A stretch of 64,000 bases of DNA from Toxotes chatareus (Eukaryota; Chordata; Actinopteri; Toxotidae). The translations under genes and the position numbers were made by a program. The stretch's first letter is position 1. Every line of letters starts with the position of its first letter. The DNA is taken from positions 18,627,866-18,691,865 of the forward strand of contig CM028886.1 of the NCBI GenBank assembly GCA_016801885.1, written 5' to 3'. The notes under the pieces were generated by a model. It did not search any database, had not been told where the DNA came from, and saw only the letters and a program-made list of their open reading frames with translations. Shown piece by piece: positions 1 to 12,400 of this stretch.

Positions 1-2340
1 ACAGGAAGTAAAGTTAAGTGTATTTACCAAACTGTCTGTTCCTTTGAGTTTTATTTGATCCCTTTTTAAGCCATTCACTGAGTGAATTTTGTTTGAACAG
101 CACTGTGATGGGACAAGAAAAAAAAAAAGAAAGTTTTTGAGTCATTGGCACTACATTGGTGTTTTTTTTTTTTCAGCACAAGTGTACTTCAGACAACTTT
201 GGTACCATCAGTGCTGCGGCTGTTTCATCCTACCCATTTCCTTACTCATCTTCAAATAAAAGCCAATTCATCACAATCATTTTGCCTTAATGCTTACCAG
301 ATGGCCAGTTACCGAGTTCACAATCCACAAAGCACTATAATAGTATCAACTTACTTTGTATAGCAGGACAAACATATGTCATGGGAGGTTAGTCTCAATA
401 GCTTAGGCCCTGTGCCCAATACATGCCAAGCGGATATGATACTGTGGGTCCTTCAGTAAATCCTAACATTTCACTGAATACATTTTCTACTAATGTAGAT
501 GGTCATTGTGCTTAGAGAAGATGTCCAATATGTGCTTTGGGTGCCTTATAATCCAACAATGAGTGCAAAGCCTTTAACATATCCTCTCTGTGGCATCCAA
601 ATCCCTGCTTGCAGTTAACAAAGTAGAGCGTGCAGAGTGGTATTCATGAAAAAGGAATGCTAGTGTATAATGGAGCTATTGATCAATGTCTGTCCTCAAA
701 GGTATCAGTTATCAATTCTACATTCCATCTGGAGCAGAAAATGGATTAATCACACTTTTTATACAAGGCTATTGACAAAGGATGAGCGAATGGGTCTTCT
801 TTTGTAGTCTACATCATGTTTTGGGCTATTTGATGTATTCTTAATTTCTTGGCTTCCTTTTAGATTTTTGCACATGTGTAATACAGATTTAAGACAAAAC
901 AAGAAAAGAAAGAATTAGAAGAGGGACCACAAAAATAAATGAATGACCGAATGATTGAACAAAGGGAGTTTCATTCATGTAAATGAAGTTAAAACTGTGG
1001 ATTATTTCCATTCCTGTTCTATTATGTTTTAACAAAATAAGACTGAAAGTCAAATAAATTAAAAGGCTGCATGTCACATGCACCACTCGGCTGAAGTGGA
1101 ACTTGACCTTTCGTTCCTATTGCTTTTTGACCAGCTGGGGAAGTCACTGAGGGCAAAGGTCAAAGCTAGGGGAAAGAGAATCGGGTCATCAGTTGTTAAC
1201 TCAGTCAATACCCCAGATAGACACTTTAAGAGAAACTCTGAGCTTCAGGACTCTGCTAAAACATAAACAAGCAGCTTCCATCCTTTCTCACTCTACATTT
1301 CCTTTGTTTTATAATTTCTGTATTTGTAAAATATTTTCTTTCTCTCTCACTGTTTCCCTTTTTTGTTTCCTGCCTCTTCCTCTGTTGCTCTTCCTTGCAC
1401 CGTCCCTCCCTCACTGACTGGTCTGCCCTACCCTGGCCCCAACTGGTGTAAAGTTGCCTCTTTGTTTGTTTTGTTTGTTTCTCCACCTTTTCCTCCTCCT
1501 TCTCCTCCTCCCCTTCTCCTCCCTAACCCCTATTTCTGGGTGTTATGAATCTGAAGGAGTCATAAAAAGGGAAACACAAAGCTCGCAGTCATAACAGCAA
1601 TGCATCCCCTGTGAAATCCTAGATGGCCATTAAGCTAATGGGGCACTGCGGCCCAGCCGGTGGTATAACTCAGTTCGCAAGCTCTAGGGCCGGGACCAGG
1701 CACAATGGGGCCCCATGTTCCAGTGTGTTGGTGTAAACACTGCACAATGAGTCAGGTTCACAAAACATTAAACAGACTCGAATGAGCAACTCTCACATGA
1801 ATAGAATTAATAGTAGGTGTCAATAGTTTGAAGGCTCTGTGTAACCAGAAAATCACTGAGAAATATAGGACTACTGTATTTTATCTGAGGAGGACTTTAA
1901 GGAAAAACTCCAAGCCCCAAAAGCACCAACGCTGAGGGGAATGAATGCTTTCAAAGGCATCAGGTAAGCTAAGATGAGATAACCCTCCTCCCGGACACAA
2001 AAATGACATCAACTTCAGCAAAGCACAGACAGCATCACCGATGATGCCGATTCATCCTTCACTGAATTGCAATTCAAAAAAGGACTCTGTTGCTTCCTCC
2101 TCGTGAGAAAGGGCAGCTGAACTTAAGCTTTTACAGTCAAAGCCATTTACTGTCATGCCCTCCACCTCTGCATAGCCTGCAGTGTCTCTTTCCCTCTCTC
2201 CTTCTTTCCCCCTGTGTGTCTGTGTGTTGGTGTGATTGTCTGAGTGGAGACAGATTTGCTGGAGTCAGAGCAGAACCCCACCAGCTGCCTCCCATCCTTA
2301 AATCGAGGCTTCCACGAATACCCAGCTCTGCCACTACCAG
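1..2340. other. Non-coding stretch, no gene seen
   Basis: No exon of a recognisable protein was found on either strand. The first 1 kb is AT-rich unique-looking sequence. A pyrimidine-rich run of CTCC/TCC units lies at about 1485-1530. A DR1-like nuclear receptor motif lies at 1150-1162 and is listed separately. The short open frames here have the composition of chance frames. Confidence 0.6.
1150..1162 (+). promoter_or_regulatory. DR1-type nuclear receptor motif (candidate)
   Basis: The bases read AGGGCA, one spacer A, then AGGTCA. These are two directly repeated half-sites one base apart, the arrangement bound by HNF4, PPAR/RXR and related receptors. An inverted half-site TGACCT lies about 50 bases upstream. 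This is a motif match in intergenic DNA, and nothing in the sequence shows occupancy. Confidence 0.25.
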
Positions 2341-2399
2341 CCTGCCAGATTGAAGTACCAGCTCAGTCAGTTTGTGTTTCAAGCCAATCGAAGATATAT

Positions 2400-2700
2400 T
2401 TCACTTGCTGCCTGTTACACTTGCCTAACACATTCTCCTCTCCCTACAGTCACATCTGCTCTGCTCCAGTCCCTGTCTCCAGCTTTTCGTCCTATAAACC
2501 CTGGTCCCCTGCTTGACTCATCTTTCCACTCTCTAGACACTCTGCTTGGCTCAGTTGGCTTTCCCCCCGCTCAGTACAACCAGCCAATAGCCCACTCCCC
2601 ACAGTCCCAGCCATCCCCCCGCCCATCCTTTTAACCTTGCAATAAATAATCTTCTAGACAACTCCCGTCTGCTTGCTTCCCTCCCTGTTTTGCACTGTTT
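2400..2700 (+). repeat. Probable 5' LTR R/U5 end of the gypsy element
   Basis: An AATAAA signal lies inside AATAAATAA at about 2641-2649. It is followed about 20 bases later by a C/T-rich CCGTCTGCTTGCTTCC stretch. This is the layout of the R/U5 end of fish gypsy LTRs just ahead of gag. The left boundary cannot be set because no second LTR copy was found to compare. Confidence 0.45.
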
Positions 2701-2731
2701 ACTAGTCTAGTCTTAACCGTTTGATCCAGCC

Positions 2732-3104
2732 ATGAAAATGAACCCAGCTAAAAAGAAGCTCTCCACCAAGCACAAACAAGGTGCGTTTATTCAACGGCAT
2801 GACCAGGCTCTCAGGGAGATCATGGGCTGCCCAAAAGACCTTTCTGCTGGCATTAGCAGTGTTTGAAACCAATTACCTCTCCAGGGTCATCCATTTGCTA
2901 GTAGCCCAGCTCCTAGGTCTTCCTCTTCCTGCAGTGAGCCTTTTGATTCTCCAGTCCACACCAGACTGCTATGATGGCAATTTGGGTTACTGTCATTCTT
3001 TCGTCATCCAGTGTTCCCTGGTTTTTGAGCAGCAGCCCACACATTTGCCTCTGATCGTTCCAGCATCTATTACTTGCTCAGCTCACTCAAAGGAACCACT
3101 CTAA
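2732..3104 (+). pseudogene. gag remnant of Ty3/gypsy element
   Basis: A short frame starts with ATG at 2732 and runs 44 codons to TGA at 2864-2866. It includes a segment reading RHDQALREIM, typical of the helical N-terminus of gypsy Gag. After a frameshift the frame covering 2781-3104 carries YDGNLGYCHSFVIQCSLVFE, resembling the conserved capsid core of these Gag proteins. More diverged gag sequence probably continues to about 3560. The gag reading is split over at least two frames and cannot give a full protein. Confidence 0.65.
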
Positions 3105-3584
3105 CTGTGTGGCAGTCACTTGGCCATCTGCTTTTCATACAATGCCTTTGAACACCATTGAACTCTGGAACACAGGTGTCTTTCCCTTTCCCCTGAGCCA
3201 CTCCCCAAAGTCTACCTCTGAGCAATCCTGTGCCCTGCCGAGACTCCCCAAACATTCCAGAGTCAGAGCCCATGCAGTTAAGCTGAACCCAGTTAACCAT
3301 GGAGGAAAGGACTTGCCATATAAGTTCCAAGTCCAGTCTTTATTGTAGCCAAACTGACCACTTTCTCTCTCTTGCCCATCACACCCAGAAACAAAGCTGG
3401 CTCATCATTAGTGGCAGAAATACTGGAGACCTGAGCACAGGTTCTGTGCTCAGGTCTTCTCCCTTTTGGCTCGATGTTGCCCTCATGTGGCACTCTCAAT
3501 CATTGCCCCTCTCATTGTTTCTGGAGCTGAAGGGAGTCCTTGCAAATGGTAAACAAGACTGAGCCCCTTGATTCCCCCTTGGAA

Positions 3585-3735
3585 GCCAAAGCTCTCAGTG
3601 GTTTGCTGCTAGCCCTGGTGGATCAAAGGACAGTTCTCAAGAGATAATCAGTTTTCATTGTACTGACATTCCTCATATGCAGTTGGTGCTTGGTTATGCC
3701 TGGCTGAAGACCTACATATCAGCTGGACTTTCGAC
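3585..3735 (+). pseudogene. Retroviral-type protease remnant of gypsy element
   Basis: The stretch resembles the end of a gypsy aspartic protease domain and the linker leading to reverse transcriptase. A frame reads ALSGLLLALVDQRTVLKR before a stop, and a second frame carries QLVLGYAWLK, matching the 'lilGhpWL' type motif that precedes reverse transcriptase. The active-site Asp triplet is not visible. The call rests on position between gag and RT plus these short matches. Confidence 0.45.
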
Positions 3736-3844
3736 TCTTGGAGGGTTAGGGTTACTTACTGCCATTCAAACTGTGTGCATTCTGTCCTTGCCCTGTTTTC
3801 ACTGTGCTACAGCCCCTAATGAAACCTATGGATCTGTCCTTATT

Positions 3845-4345
3845 GCTGGAGATTTATCATGACCTTGCTCAAGTCTTTAGGAAGCTTCATGCCTTGTCTC
3901 TGACAACTCATTACCCTTAAAGTGTACCATCAACCTTGATCCCATGTTTCCTGACCCAAGCAGGAGGCAATGGAAAGGTACGTATGGGACTTCCTTGGAA
4001 TCATCCAACACTATTCTTCTCCAGTTGGTGCTGGGTTCTTCTTTGTTGATAAGAAGGATGGGATTACTATTAAAAAAACAAGAACCTGCAGCCTACAGTT
4101 AGCTTTGCTTTTGGCCTTCTCTATGGAGCCACACTAGTCCACATCCGTGAGGTGGAAAGCAGCTTTTAACATTCCCCTGAGATGCTTTGAGTGTTTGTTT
4201 AAACCTCTTGCCATTTTCCAGGCATCGTTCAATGACATCCTCAAGACATGATCAACCAGTTTGATTTCATCTATCTTGATGACCCTGGTATTCTCCCAAT
4301 TCTTCACATCCCTCATATTGGACACCAGAGGCTGAATCAGCAGAA
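3845..4345 (+). pseudogene. Reverse transcriptase remnant of gypsy element
   Basis: The segment near 3848 reads like the start of a gypsy RT domain (IYHDLAQVFRKLHALSL). The fingers motif GAGFFFVDKKDG is readable near 4029-4064. After a gap, WKAAFNIPL lies near 4150 and FQASFNDILK near 4216. The catalytic YLDD box is preserved at 4272-4283 within FIYLDDPGIL. These pieces lie in different frames and are interrupted by stops, so the domain is dead, but its order is intact. It is part of the element at 2350-5530. Confidence 0.75.
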
Positions 4346-4394
4346 CTCAAGCACTCTTTTGTCTCTGTTCCAGTCCTCATCCAACCAGTTCCAG

Positions 4395-4560
4395 TCCTTC
4401 AGTTCACTGTTTAGGTGGATGACCTGAACACTGGGGTAGGTGCTATACTATTTCAATGATACCCATCTGACAGACTTCACCCCTGTGCATCCTTCCCCCA
4501 ACGGAGAGCTTGGTTTGGGAATGTGACTCAGAGTTACTGTACAAGTTCCCTTAACATCAA
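4395..4560 (+). pseudogene. RNase H remnant of gypsy element
   Basis: A frame near 4398-4460 reads VDDLNTGVGAILFQ with an in-frame stop before and after it. It resembles the first strand and catalytic Asp region of the RNase H domain that follows RT in Ty3/gypsy. The following bases include a short HPCA-like match. The rest of RNase H appears deleted, because integrase-like sequence begins within about 150 bases. Confidence 0.55.
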
Positions 4561-4599
4561 GCCCAGTCACCGAAGAGACTGGTTCCAGTCCAGATACTG

Positions 4600-5180
4600 T
4601 CCTGCTGTCCAACTTTTTGTTCCTGACTCTGACCATTCTCATGTCTAAAGGGCTCATTCTGCTCTACTTGGTGGCCATCCTGGTATCAACTGGACTCTCA
4701 CCTTTGTCCATCAACTGTCCTGGTGGCCTACCATGGATGCCCAGTCCTTCAGTCCCCAGCCATCCTTGAGCTCAGTTTGCCTTGGACTTCATCACCAGTC
4801 TCACTCTGTGAAGACAAAATGGACATACTCAGCATCATAGATTGTTTTTCCAAAGATGTCACTTTCTTGCTCTGCCCAAACTTTCCTCTGCTAAGGAGAC
4901 TGCAGACCTCCTGGTGGAACACATCTTTTGGTTGCATGGATTACCATTAGTCGTTTTGTTCAGCAGTGGTCCTCAGTTTACCTCCCAGGTGTGGAAGGAC
5001 CTCTGCACTGGACTTGAGGCCACTATCAGCCTCTTCTGGATACCATACCCAAATCAATGGCCGAACAGAGAATGCCAATCTGGAGATGAAAGCTGCACTG
5101 CATCACCTTTGCAAACCCTTTCACCTCCCTTATTCCCTGCACAGGAGGAGTGTTCTGTCTGTCAAGACCCATATACACTA
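4600..5180 (+). pseudogene. Integrase remnant of gypsy element
   Basis: The N-terminal part near 4612-4720 includes FVPDSDHSHV and an HPGINWT segment from the zinc-binding region, then WWPTMD. The catalytic core follows with ILSIIDCFSKDVTFL, the ETADLLVEHIFWLHGLP helix, GPQFTSQVWKDLC and, in another frame, NGRTENANLEMKAALHHL. The second catalytic Asp, normally just before the RGPQF-type motif, is replaced (VLFSSGPQF here), while the later Glu in ENANLEM is present. At least two frameshifts separate these blocks. Confidence 0.75.
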
Positions 5181-5184
5181 TTGC

Positions 5185-5520
5185 TCTAGGACTAGCACTC
5201 GTGACCACACTGCCCTGCTCCATGCTCACACAAGAATCCAGGACCAAGCCAACCATTGCCACCAATACCCAGACACACACCCCCGACCAAAAGATATGGC
5301 TATTAGGATCTCCCACTCAAGAATCCAAGAAACTGTCTCCTCACTATGTTTATCCCTTTAAAACAAAATCAATCATTAATCCCTGTCCATTTTAAACTCT
5401 CTTATTCCCTTCGTATTCACCCCACATTCCAAGTTAAACCTGTCTCCACCAGTCCTCTCCCTGCAGCCCTTTCTGCACTACCTCCATCTCCAGCCCTTTG
5501 CCTTGTCAACCCTCCTCCTT
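5185..5520 (+). pseudogene. Integrase C-terminal / chromodomain-side remnant
   Basis: One frame carries QKIWLLGSPTQESKKLSPHY and another LRIHPTFQVKPV. Both match the conserved C-terminal region of gypsy integrases that leads into the chromodomain, with a proline-rich tail after it. Reading frames shift between the blocks. This marks the last recognisable part of the element. Confidence 0.6.
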
Positions 5521-5530
5521 TGCCCTGAAC

Positions 5531-8500
5531 CCCGGCTCAGCTCAGCTTTCCATTCACAAGTTGCACTACTCGACTCAGCCCTGGCTTTTCCAGCTGCACA
5601 ACACACACACAGACTTCAGGTAGTAGGAGATCCCTCAGCCACTCTCTCCCTCCCTCCTTCTTGCTCTGATTCTGTCTGCCTGTTCAGTTTGTTTTTAACA
5701 GGGGAGGGGATGATACCATCCTCAATTACAGGGGAAGTGCTTTTTTATGGGCCTCTCTGGCAGCACACATAAAGGCACAATGTGAGTGTGAACTAAGGAA
5801 TTCAGAACAATGTACATTTCTTTACAGGAGAATTTACTATATACTCCCCCTGTAGACTTTAGTTCTCAGACACCCACCGATGAAGTTAATCTAATTTGCA
5901 CCTTCCAGTGCTAGGGTTATTATGGGTGTAATGTGGCTTGTTAAAAGAAGGGAAATGATCAGTGATGGGGGTTGCAACTAGTGGTAAAATTTGGGAAAAC
6001 TCCCACTGAGATTTTCAGCGAGGAAAAGGCTAAGAAGTGTGAAAAACAAAGAAGGGGGGAACTTTACAGCAGCAGATTTGTTGAAAGATGAAGAAAAAGT
6101 GGACAAATGTGCACTATAAAATGAGATTTTTCCCATTGCTACTGATAGGTGCAAGTCCCCTCCAAGACAAGGGAAATCAGTTTAATTTTTCCTCCGTACA
6201 TTTTCCCGCTCTCCACCTTCTCTTATATGTAGGCCTACTGTTCCCCTCCTCCTTTTCCTCAACAGTGGGAGAGTGGAGGAGTGTGGATCCCGTCTGTTCT
6301 CAGGGCCAGGGGTGTAAATTCCAGTGCACCCCCAGGGCTCTGGATAGAAGGGGAGATTGAGCTCTGTCTGCCCCCACCTCCACGCAGCCCTCAGGGGGTT
6401 GGAAGGTAATGAAGACTGGGCGGCAGGGGCTCGTCGAAATGGAGACGCTGCAAGAGCGTTTGTGTTTGTGTGTGCAAGGGCTTTTTTAGGGGGCTTTCTT
6501 TGCGGACATAAGGGAGGGGATTCCAAGGCCTGCTCTCCTCATCACCTCTAGTGACCAGAGGGCTAATTACACAGCAGGTCACACATACACACATACACTT
6601 TCTGACACACACCCCCACACTGCTCTCTCACATATCTATTTTTTTGGACTTATACAGTTTATATTGTTCTTTCATATTTGTCATGTTTTTAAAATATTTT
6701 ATTAAATGGCTTAATTTTTAGCCATGCTTGCAGCATGGCTCCAGGGATGGTAATGTCAGTCAATCGTTTTTTCCACCACTTTTAAAGTCTCAACAATGAG
6801 ATGGATTGCCCTCAAATTCTGTACAGATATTGATGTTTCTCAGAGGAAGAATCCTAATGACTCTGATGATTCTCCTAGTGTTCTTCTATGTGTGTCAAAA
6901 TTTAAAGAGATCACTGTCTACAGCATACATTGCTTGCAAGAACCGCACTTACAGAGAACTCTGGAAAAGCTAACATTTGCCAATTTTCAACAATCAAACT
7001 GAAAGCAAACACTGAATCAAAGCTGGATTACAACAGAACCTTCCTACAATTACAAAGAAGTTCATATGTTTCCTAAGAACCCTCCTTTCAATCATATCCT
7101 AAAAGAGACACTTTCTTTTCCTATTTTGTCTGTAAAAATTAAAGTGACTTAGACTTGTAATGTGAACAGGGGGTTAACTCTCAAAAGACACACATGAAAA
7201 ACACCAGCCTTACTAGTCTGAATCAGGCCTGCTCTCTCTTCCTCGCCCACCACACACACACACACACAGACACACACTAACACCCCTGTCTCCATAAAAA
7301 CACATTAACACTAATATTGTGTTAACATGCTAGTCTCCAGGGGTGGGCTATTCTTTGTCAGGCGGCGGCAGAGCAGAACCAGCAGCTTTAACTGTATTTA
7401 ATTACTACCCTCAGAATTGTTTACTAGCAGTCAACTACCTCAGGCTATCCCATTACACACACACTTAAACATAGTCAGACAGACATACTGCAAACATTTA
7501 CACATAAATTCATTCTAGTCAAAAGGAAGATACACAAACACACATGACGTGGCTATACCTTGGCTCTATTTCCTGTGCAGTGTGGGCACCCACGTGCAGA
7601 CAATACCCCACACACAACGCCCACAGGTATGGCCCACAAAGCAACAAAACAGCAGGAAGTGTACTTTTATATCTTTTACACCTATCTGATTCGCCTGTGA
7701 GACTCTTTGCGGCCTGGGAACACCTACAGATAAAGCTTTGTGGAAATGCAGAGTTTCACAAGCTCATTGCACTGCTGCAGCACTGGCACAACAACCCTGG
7801 GATGAGTTATCTGAAGACTGTGCTGTAGATATTGATATAACCCAGCAGTGACTCAACCTGTGAACTGTTGCCCTTCTAAACATAAAGTGTCAGCTGGGGA
7901 AAAAAAATAAAAAATCTGCTTGCGCACATGAACACGTTCTGCATTTGCGTCAGCACTAACACTTCTTTGTTTGGAATAGCTGAAGAGAAGATTGGTACAG
8001 AGCAGGAGCAGTGATAACCACTATAGATGAAAAAATAAATAAATGAAGACTGCTTCTGACAGCAACAACCTAATCACCAAGAGTCAAACTAATACTTCAA
8101 ACTCGTGATTGTTTTAGTGGTTATTTGCTTTTTTATATTTATAAGACAAGCGATAAAAGTGGAGATGAGCTAGAGCTGACTTGATTTACCAGTTAATTGT
8201 GTGGCAGGAAATTAATTGGTAAAAATCTGATGACTGATTAGTCTGTTAGCAGCTTCTTAGGTGTGAAGATTGTGTGTTTAAAAAATAATTTTTAAGAAAT
8301 TGTTAGTTGGTGAAAAATAAAAGTTGTGGCTTCATTAAATCTATTTTCCAAGTGATCAGTACCACAACAAAATGGATTCTGTAAGCTGTATGTTTGTGGA
8401 ATATGTGCAAAAGAAGACTGGAAGTCTTTGAGTTTTTACGTCATTAGGAAGAATTATGAAGACAGGAGAAGTGTGTGATTTCCTAGTGATGGGGGAGGGT

Positions 8501-9370
8501 TTGTACCAAGAATCCCCGCCTGAGACAGTTTCCAGAGTACCAATGTGTGTCACCTCTGTATTCTTCTGAACTGAAGAATTGTCTGGTTGATTAAAAAAAA
8601 TAAATAAATCAGCAGGTTTGAGTTTTCTTTTTGTTTTTCTCAGGGCAGTTTAGCATTGAACAGTTAAATCTTAAAGAAAAGCTACATCTGTAGTCTATAG
8701 AGGTAAATAAAACTAATTTCTGAGCAGGGTAGTCATCCTCCTGTGTGGTGAGGCTGCCCGATGTGAACAGGATGAAGGCAAGGCGATAGGGGGAAGCAGC
8801 GGATCTGTGGTTGTGACCACCATGTTAACTCATTTGTCCCTCACAGTTTAGAGCCTGTGGAGGGAATACAGCTCTTCTTTCATGCTGTCATGCATGAACA
8901 TGCCATATAATGAAATCAAACCTTCTGTTTATAAATATGTGTGATCATAAGCGCGTTCATGTCTCTGAGTGTCTGCGAGGTCGAGGACTAAACTGCTGTC
9001 TATAAAATTTGTTCTGCAGTGATAGTCTGTTTTTCCCTGTGGAGGGGGATGGCAGTTTTACAGACACTGGAGTAATAGCGTGTTCTTGCTTGAGTGTAAG
9101 TGTGAGTTGTATACCAGGGAAAGTGTGTGTGTGTCACGCCTTCAAAGGCACAGGCCCTGGAGCTGACAGCCGTGCAACGATTGGATGTGATTCTGAAATG
9201 GAGGACCTGACTTTTATCTTGGCCAAGAGAAGACGGCTGCTCTTGATTTAACCTTTTAAATTTCTTTAACATGTTTACCTACTGTAGGCACATGAACAGA
9301 GGTTTGCTGTTTACAGCATGAACTGCCTTCCAATTTGTCTAAAACATTAGTAGTACAACATTACTGTAAA
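5531..9370. other. Non-coding stretch with one CA microsatellite
   Basis: No gene was recognised. A CA repeat lies at 7251-7268, with more CA-rich sequence to about 7280. The 6180-6560 portion is somewhat richer in G+C but has no exon-like frame with credible splice sites. The rest looks like unique AT-rich intergenic sequence. Confidence 0.6.
7251..7268. repeat. (CA)9 microsatellite
   Basis: Nine uninterrupted CA units are followed by interrupted CA-rich sequence to about 7280. Confidence 0.9.
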
Positions 9371-9381
9371 ACACCTCATAA

Positions 9382-9414
9382 TGTAGACACTGACTCCAGG
9401 AGTCAGTGTCTACA
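9382..9414. repeat. Perfect 16-bp inverted repeat (hairpin)
   Basis: The arms TGTAGACACTGACTCC (9382-9397) and GGAGTCAGTGTCTACA (9399-9414) are exact reverse complements around a single A at 9398. The loop is too short for a typical microRNA precursor. No transposon terminus or target-site duplication was recognised around it. Confidence 0.9.
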
Positions 9415-12400
9415 GTAGTATGTTATGTCTGTGATATTAAGTAGAATCAGTTGGAATGGTTTGTCCTTGAGGGGTGAAATGTCCATTTTATCTCTGAGTC
9501 GTTGGGTGGCTTGGTAAATATCATGTTCTGGCCACACACACACACACATTCAAATACACATTCCAAAAAGCACATTAATCTGCAAAATCTCCATCATACT
9601 TCCACCATATCTCAAAGGGTTAGTGAGTCCTTTGTGGTTATGTTTCTGGAACATGTTAATGTGAGCTGGGTGGCTTCCTATCCCTTTCTCCGTCTGTGCT
9701 GTTCCAGGAGAAAATTTACAGTGACACGATGAACTCTGTCGTGAGTTAACAGATGATGCATCATTGTTGTATTCATGATATTCCCACGGGGGAGATGATG
9801 CTGTTGAGTAATTTCAGTTGTTTCATAAGACAATAGCAGCAGTTTAGTGGATATTCTCAAGGGACTGTGTATGTCAAGCTGGAAACAGACCTGAAGATTT
9901 TAGAAACCCGCAAATTCTAGACGCCCAACGTGTAACAATTTCTAGTAACCATTTAAAGCCTGAGCAAAAAAAAAAAATGTGTGCATGCGACTGTAGGAAA
10001 CAAGAAATGGACATTCATTAAAAAACAATTTACTCAGCTTGCTTACGCTGCAGTTTGAATGGAAAAAGCAAAGAAACAGATGAAAAAGGTAAAATTTGGG
10101 TGAAATGGTGGATGGAGAGACGTGGCCAACAAGCAAGAAAGTTAGAGGTGAGTGAACTTTGCTCTCCACTGAAACTTAGATTAAGTGGATTTAAGAAATA
10201 ATCCTCTTTTGTTCATGGCACACAACACTGATCACTGATTTGACTTTTTAGGCAGCTTTTTAAGTGCTGGGTTAAAAGTCAAAGACCTTATGAGTTTTAG
10301 TTGAAAGAATGTCTGTTCTGTCAAAGAACAGTGACTTTTTAGAGCACTTGTTCAGTTTTTCCTTCATTCATCACTGGTCTTATTCTTGCCATTATAGTAT
10401 TTCTCTCTCTATCTTTAATTGTCAGTTCTATGGAGCGATGAGGACCAGAGGACCCTGTTTGATGTCACAGAGGCCAGCAGAGAGAAATCCCCTGCCTTCC
10501 CACTCTGGTGTTTGTTTTTCTTCAAACATTTGAAGAGGAAACAGGTACCAGGTGCCTTGTGAAAACGTCTGTTTCCTGTGGAGTCCAGGGACCAGACGGG
10601 CACAGTGTACAACCTGCCTTCCTGTGATGCTGACACTGACACTTTTAGTTAGACTCATACACACTGACTGCCCACAAACACTCACACCAAACCAGATGAA
10701 ACAGTGTGTGCCAGACACAGACACAAACACATCGTTTGGATAGACAAAGTGGACAAACATGTAGCCTATGCAGATTGTTGTACAGGCAAGTGCAAGCTGA
10801 GACTCAGATGTATTGATGTGTGTATGCATGACAATGCAAAGACATACAGCCTCATGTAGCTGTTTTCATATTGTAGCTTTGCTCTTACTGCAAAAATTAT
10901 GCTATTGATCGATTCTTACCTACCAAGTCTCTATATGTACTGTTAGACATCAGTATATCAACTGTAATGTGCCAACAAGTACACAGTGCCAAGCTAATAA
11001 AGTCTGGTTCCTATTCTGAGAAAACTCAGGTGAATGAGAGAAAATGGAGGTCATGATGGTGATGTCAAGTTTTCAACACCTCTATTTGAAAGGAAAAAAA
11101 GGACGATCAGACAGGATATTATCTAAGTGCAAGTAATAAATGTAGCATAAAGAGATGGAGAGAGAAGGAATTTGAGGGGAGGCTGCGGCTGGCGAGGAGC
11201 CTTTGAAAGGTGAAGCCGGCAGCTCCTGACCATGCAAGCCCCCGATGACAAGGCCAAGATAGCATCTGCTGATAGGGCCTGCTCATCAGCACCTTTATTT
11301 CAAGGGCCACAGATGAGGGGAGGAGTTGGTGGGGAGGGCGTTCATGTATGGGTGTGTGTCAGATGAGTGTGTGTGAGGCTGGTTACCAAGGAAAGCAGGG
11401 ATAAACCTGACTTTATCTTCACCATTTCGCAATCAGTCACCGCCAGGTTTATGACATGCAAGGAGTCTTAGTAGTGTTGTGTGGCATCATAAAACAATAG
11501 TAAACATATTGCTTACAACATATGATGAAATCAAAGACACCATGGTTTGAAAATGCTCATGTGAAAATGCTCATGCAGAACTTATTCGTTCTTATTGTCT
11601 TGAATCTATGGCAAACTTTGTTAATCTCTTCCACCAATAAGGCTGCAGTTCTTTAAGAACTGATCTCTTATTGCGCCTGAGTTCACCCAGAGTACCTTCT
11701 ACCATGATTCTGATCAGATGGAGTGGGTGTGTTTCTGAGTGGGCAGCTTAGGGGGTGTGGAACATGTAAACAAAAGGTAAAGAGACATACATGGACTTGG
11801 TATTAATCTGGAGAGGGACACTCTGATCTTATGTACATCAACTCCCCCAGCCAATCTTTTTGCCTTCGACACCCCATTAATACACCACCTTGCACACACA
11901 TTTTGTCAAAGCAAGTAAATAAACCCTGGGGACTGAGAATAGAGGTAATAAATAACATCAGAATGACGGATGTGGGAGGGAAGGGTTGACATACAGACAG
12001 GGGGAGAGGGTGAGAAGGAAAACAGAGATGTTGAGCTGAGAAAACCATCAGTAATGACCTCATGGAGCACTACATCTTCTTTTACCCCTCCTGTTTTTAC
12101 CCATTGCTTTTCCTCACATGGCAAAAGGATGCAGCCTAAAATTTTAAATTCAAGCATTTTATAATGTGCATTATAATGTGCCAGTCATCAAATGTACAGC
12201 GTAAATTTATGAAAGATTTAAACTCAACAATCCCATTATTAGAACTGAGAGCTAATTGATCCCATCCCTGGAAAGCACTAACAACAAACACCCAGCAGAG
12301 TTTACCACTGTGCAAAACAGAGCATGTTTTAACTAAATCCAGTGGACACCAGAGAGCTGCCAGCTTTTTTTTTTCTTGCAGGGAAAGCAGATACACCTCT

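Larger units (their letters stand above)
2350..5530 (+). mobile_element. Decayed Ty3/gypsy LTR retrotransposon
   Basis: Remnants occur on the plus strand in the order expected for a Ty3/gypsy element: LTR end with a poly(A) signal, gag, protease, reverse transcriptase, RNase H, integrase and the integrase C-terminal region. Every module is broken by stops and frameshifts. The whole is about 3.2 kb, clearly shorter than an intact element, so internal deletions are likely. The closest resemblance is to the chromodomain-bearing gypsy elements abundant in teleosts (family recognised from motif order, not from a search). The outer boundaries are approximate. I could not align a matching 3' LTR, which may be deleted or too diverged. 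The element is inactive. Confidence 0.8.

Noticed and set aside
9382..9414. MicroRNA precursor
   Set aside because: The perfect hairpin has a one-base loop and no longer imperfect stem, unlike microRNA precursors.
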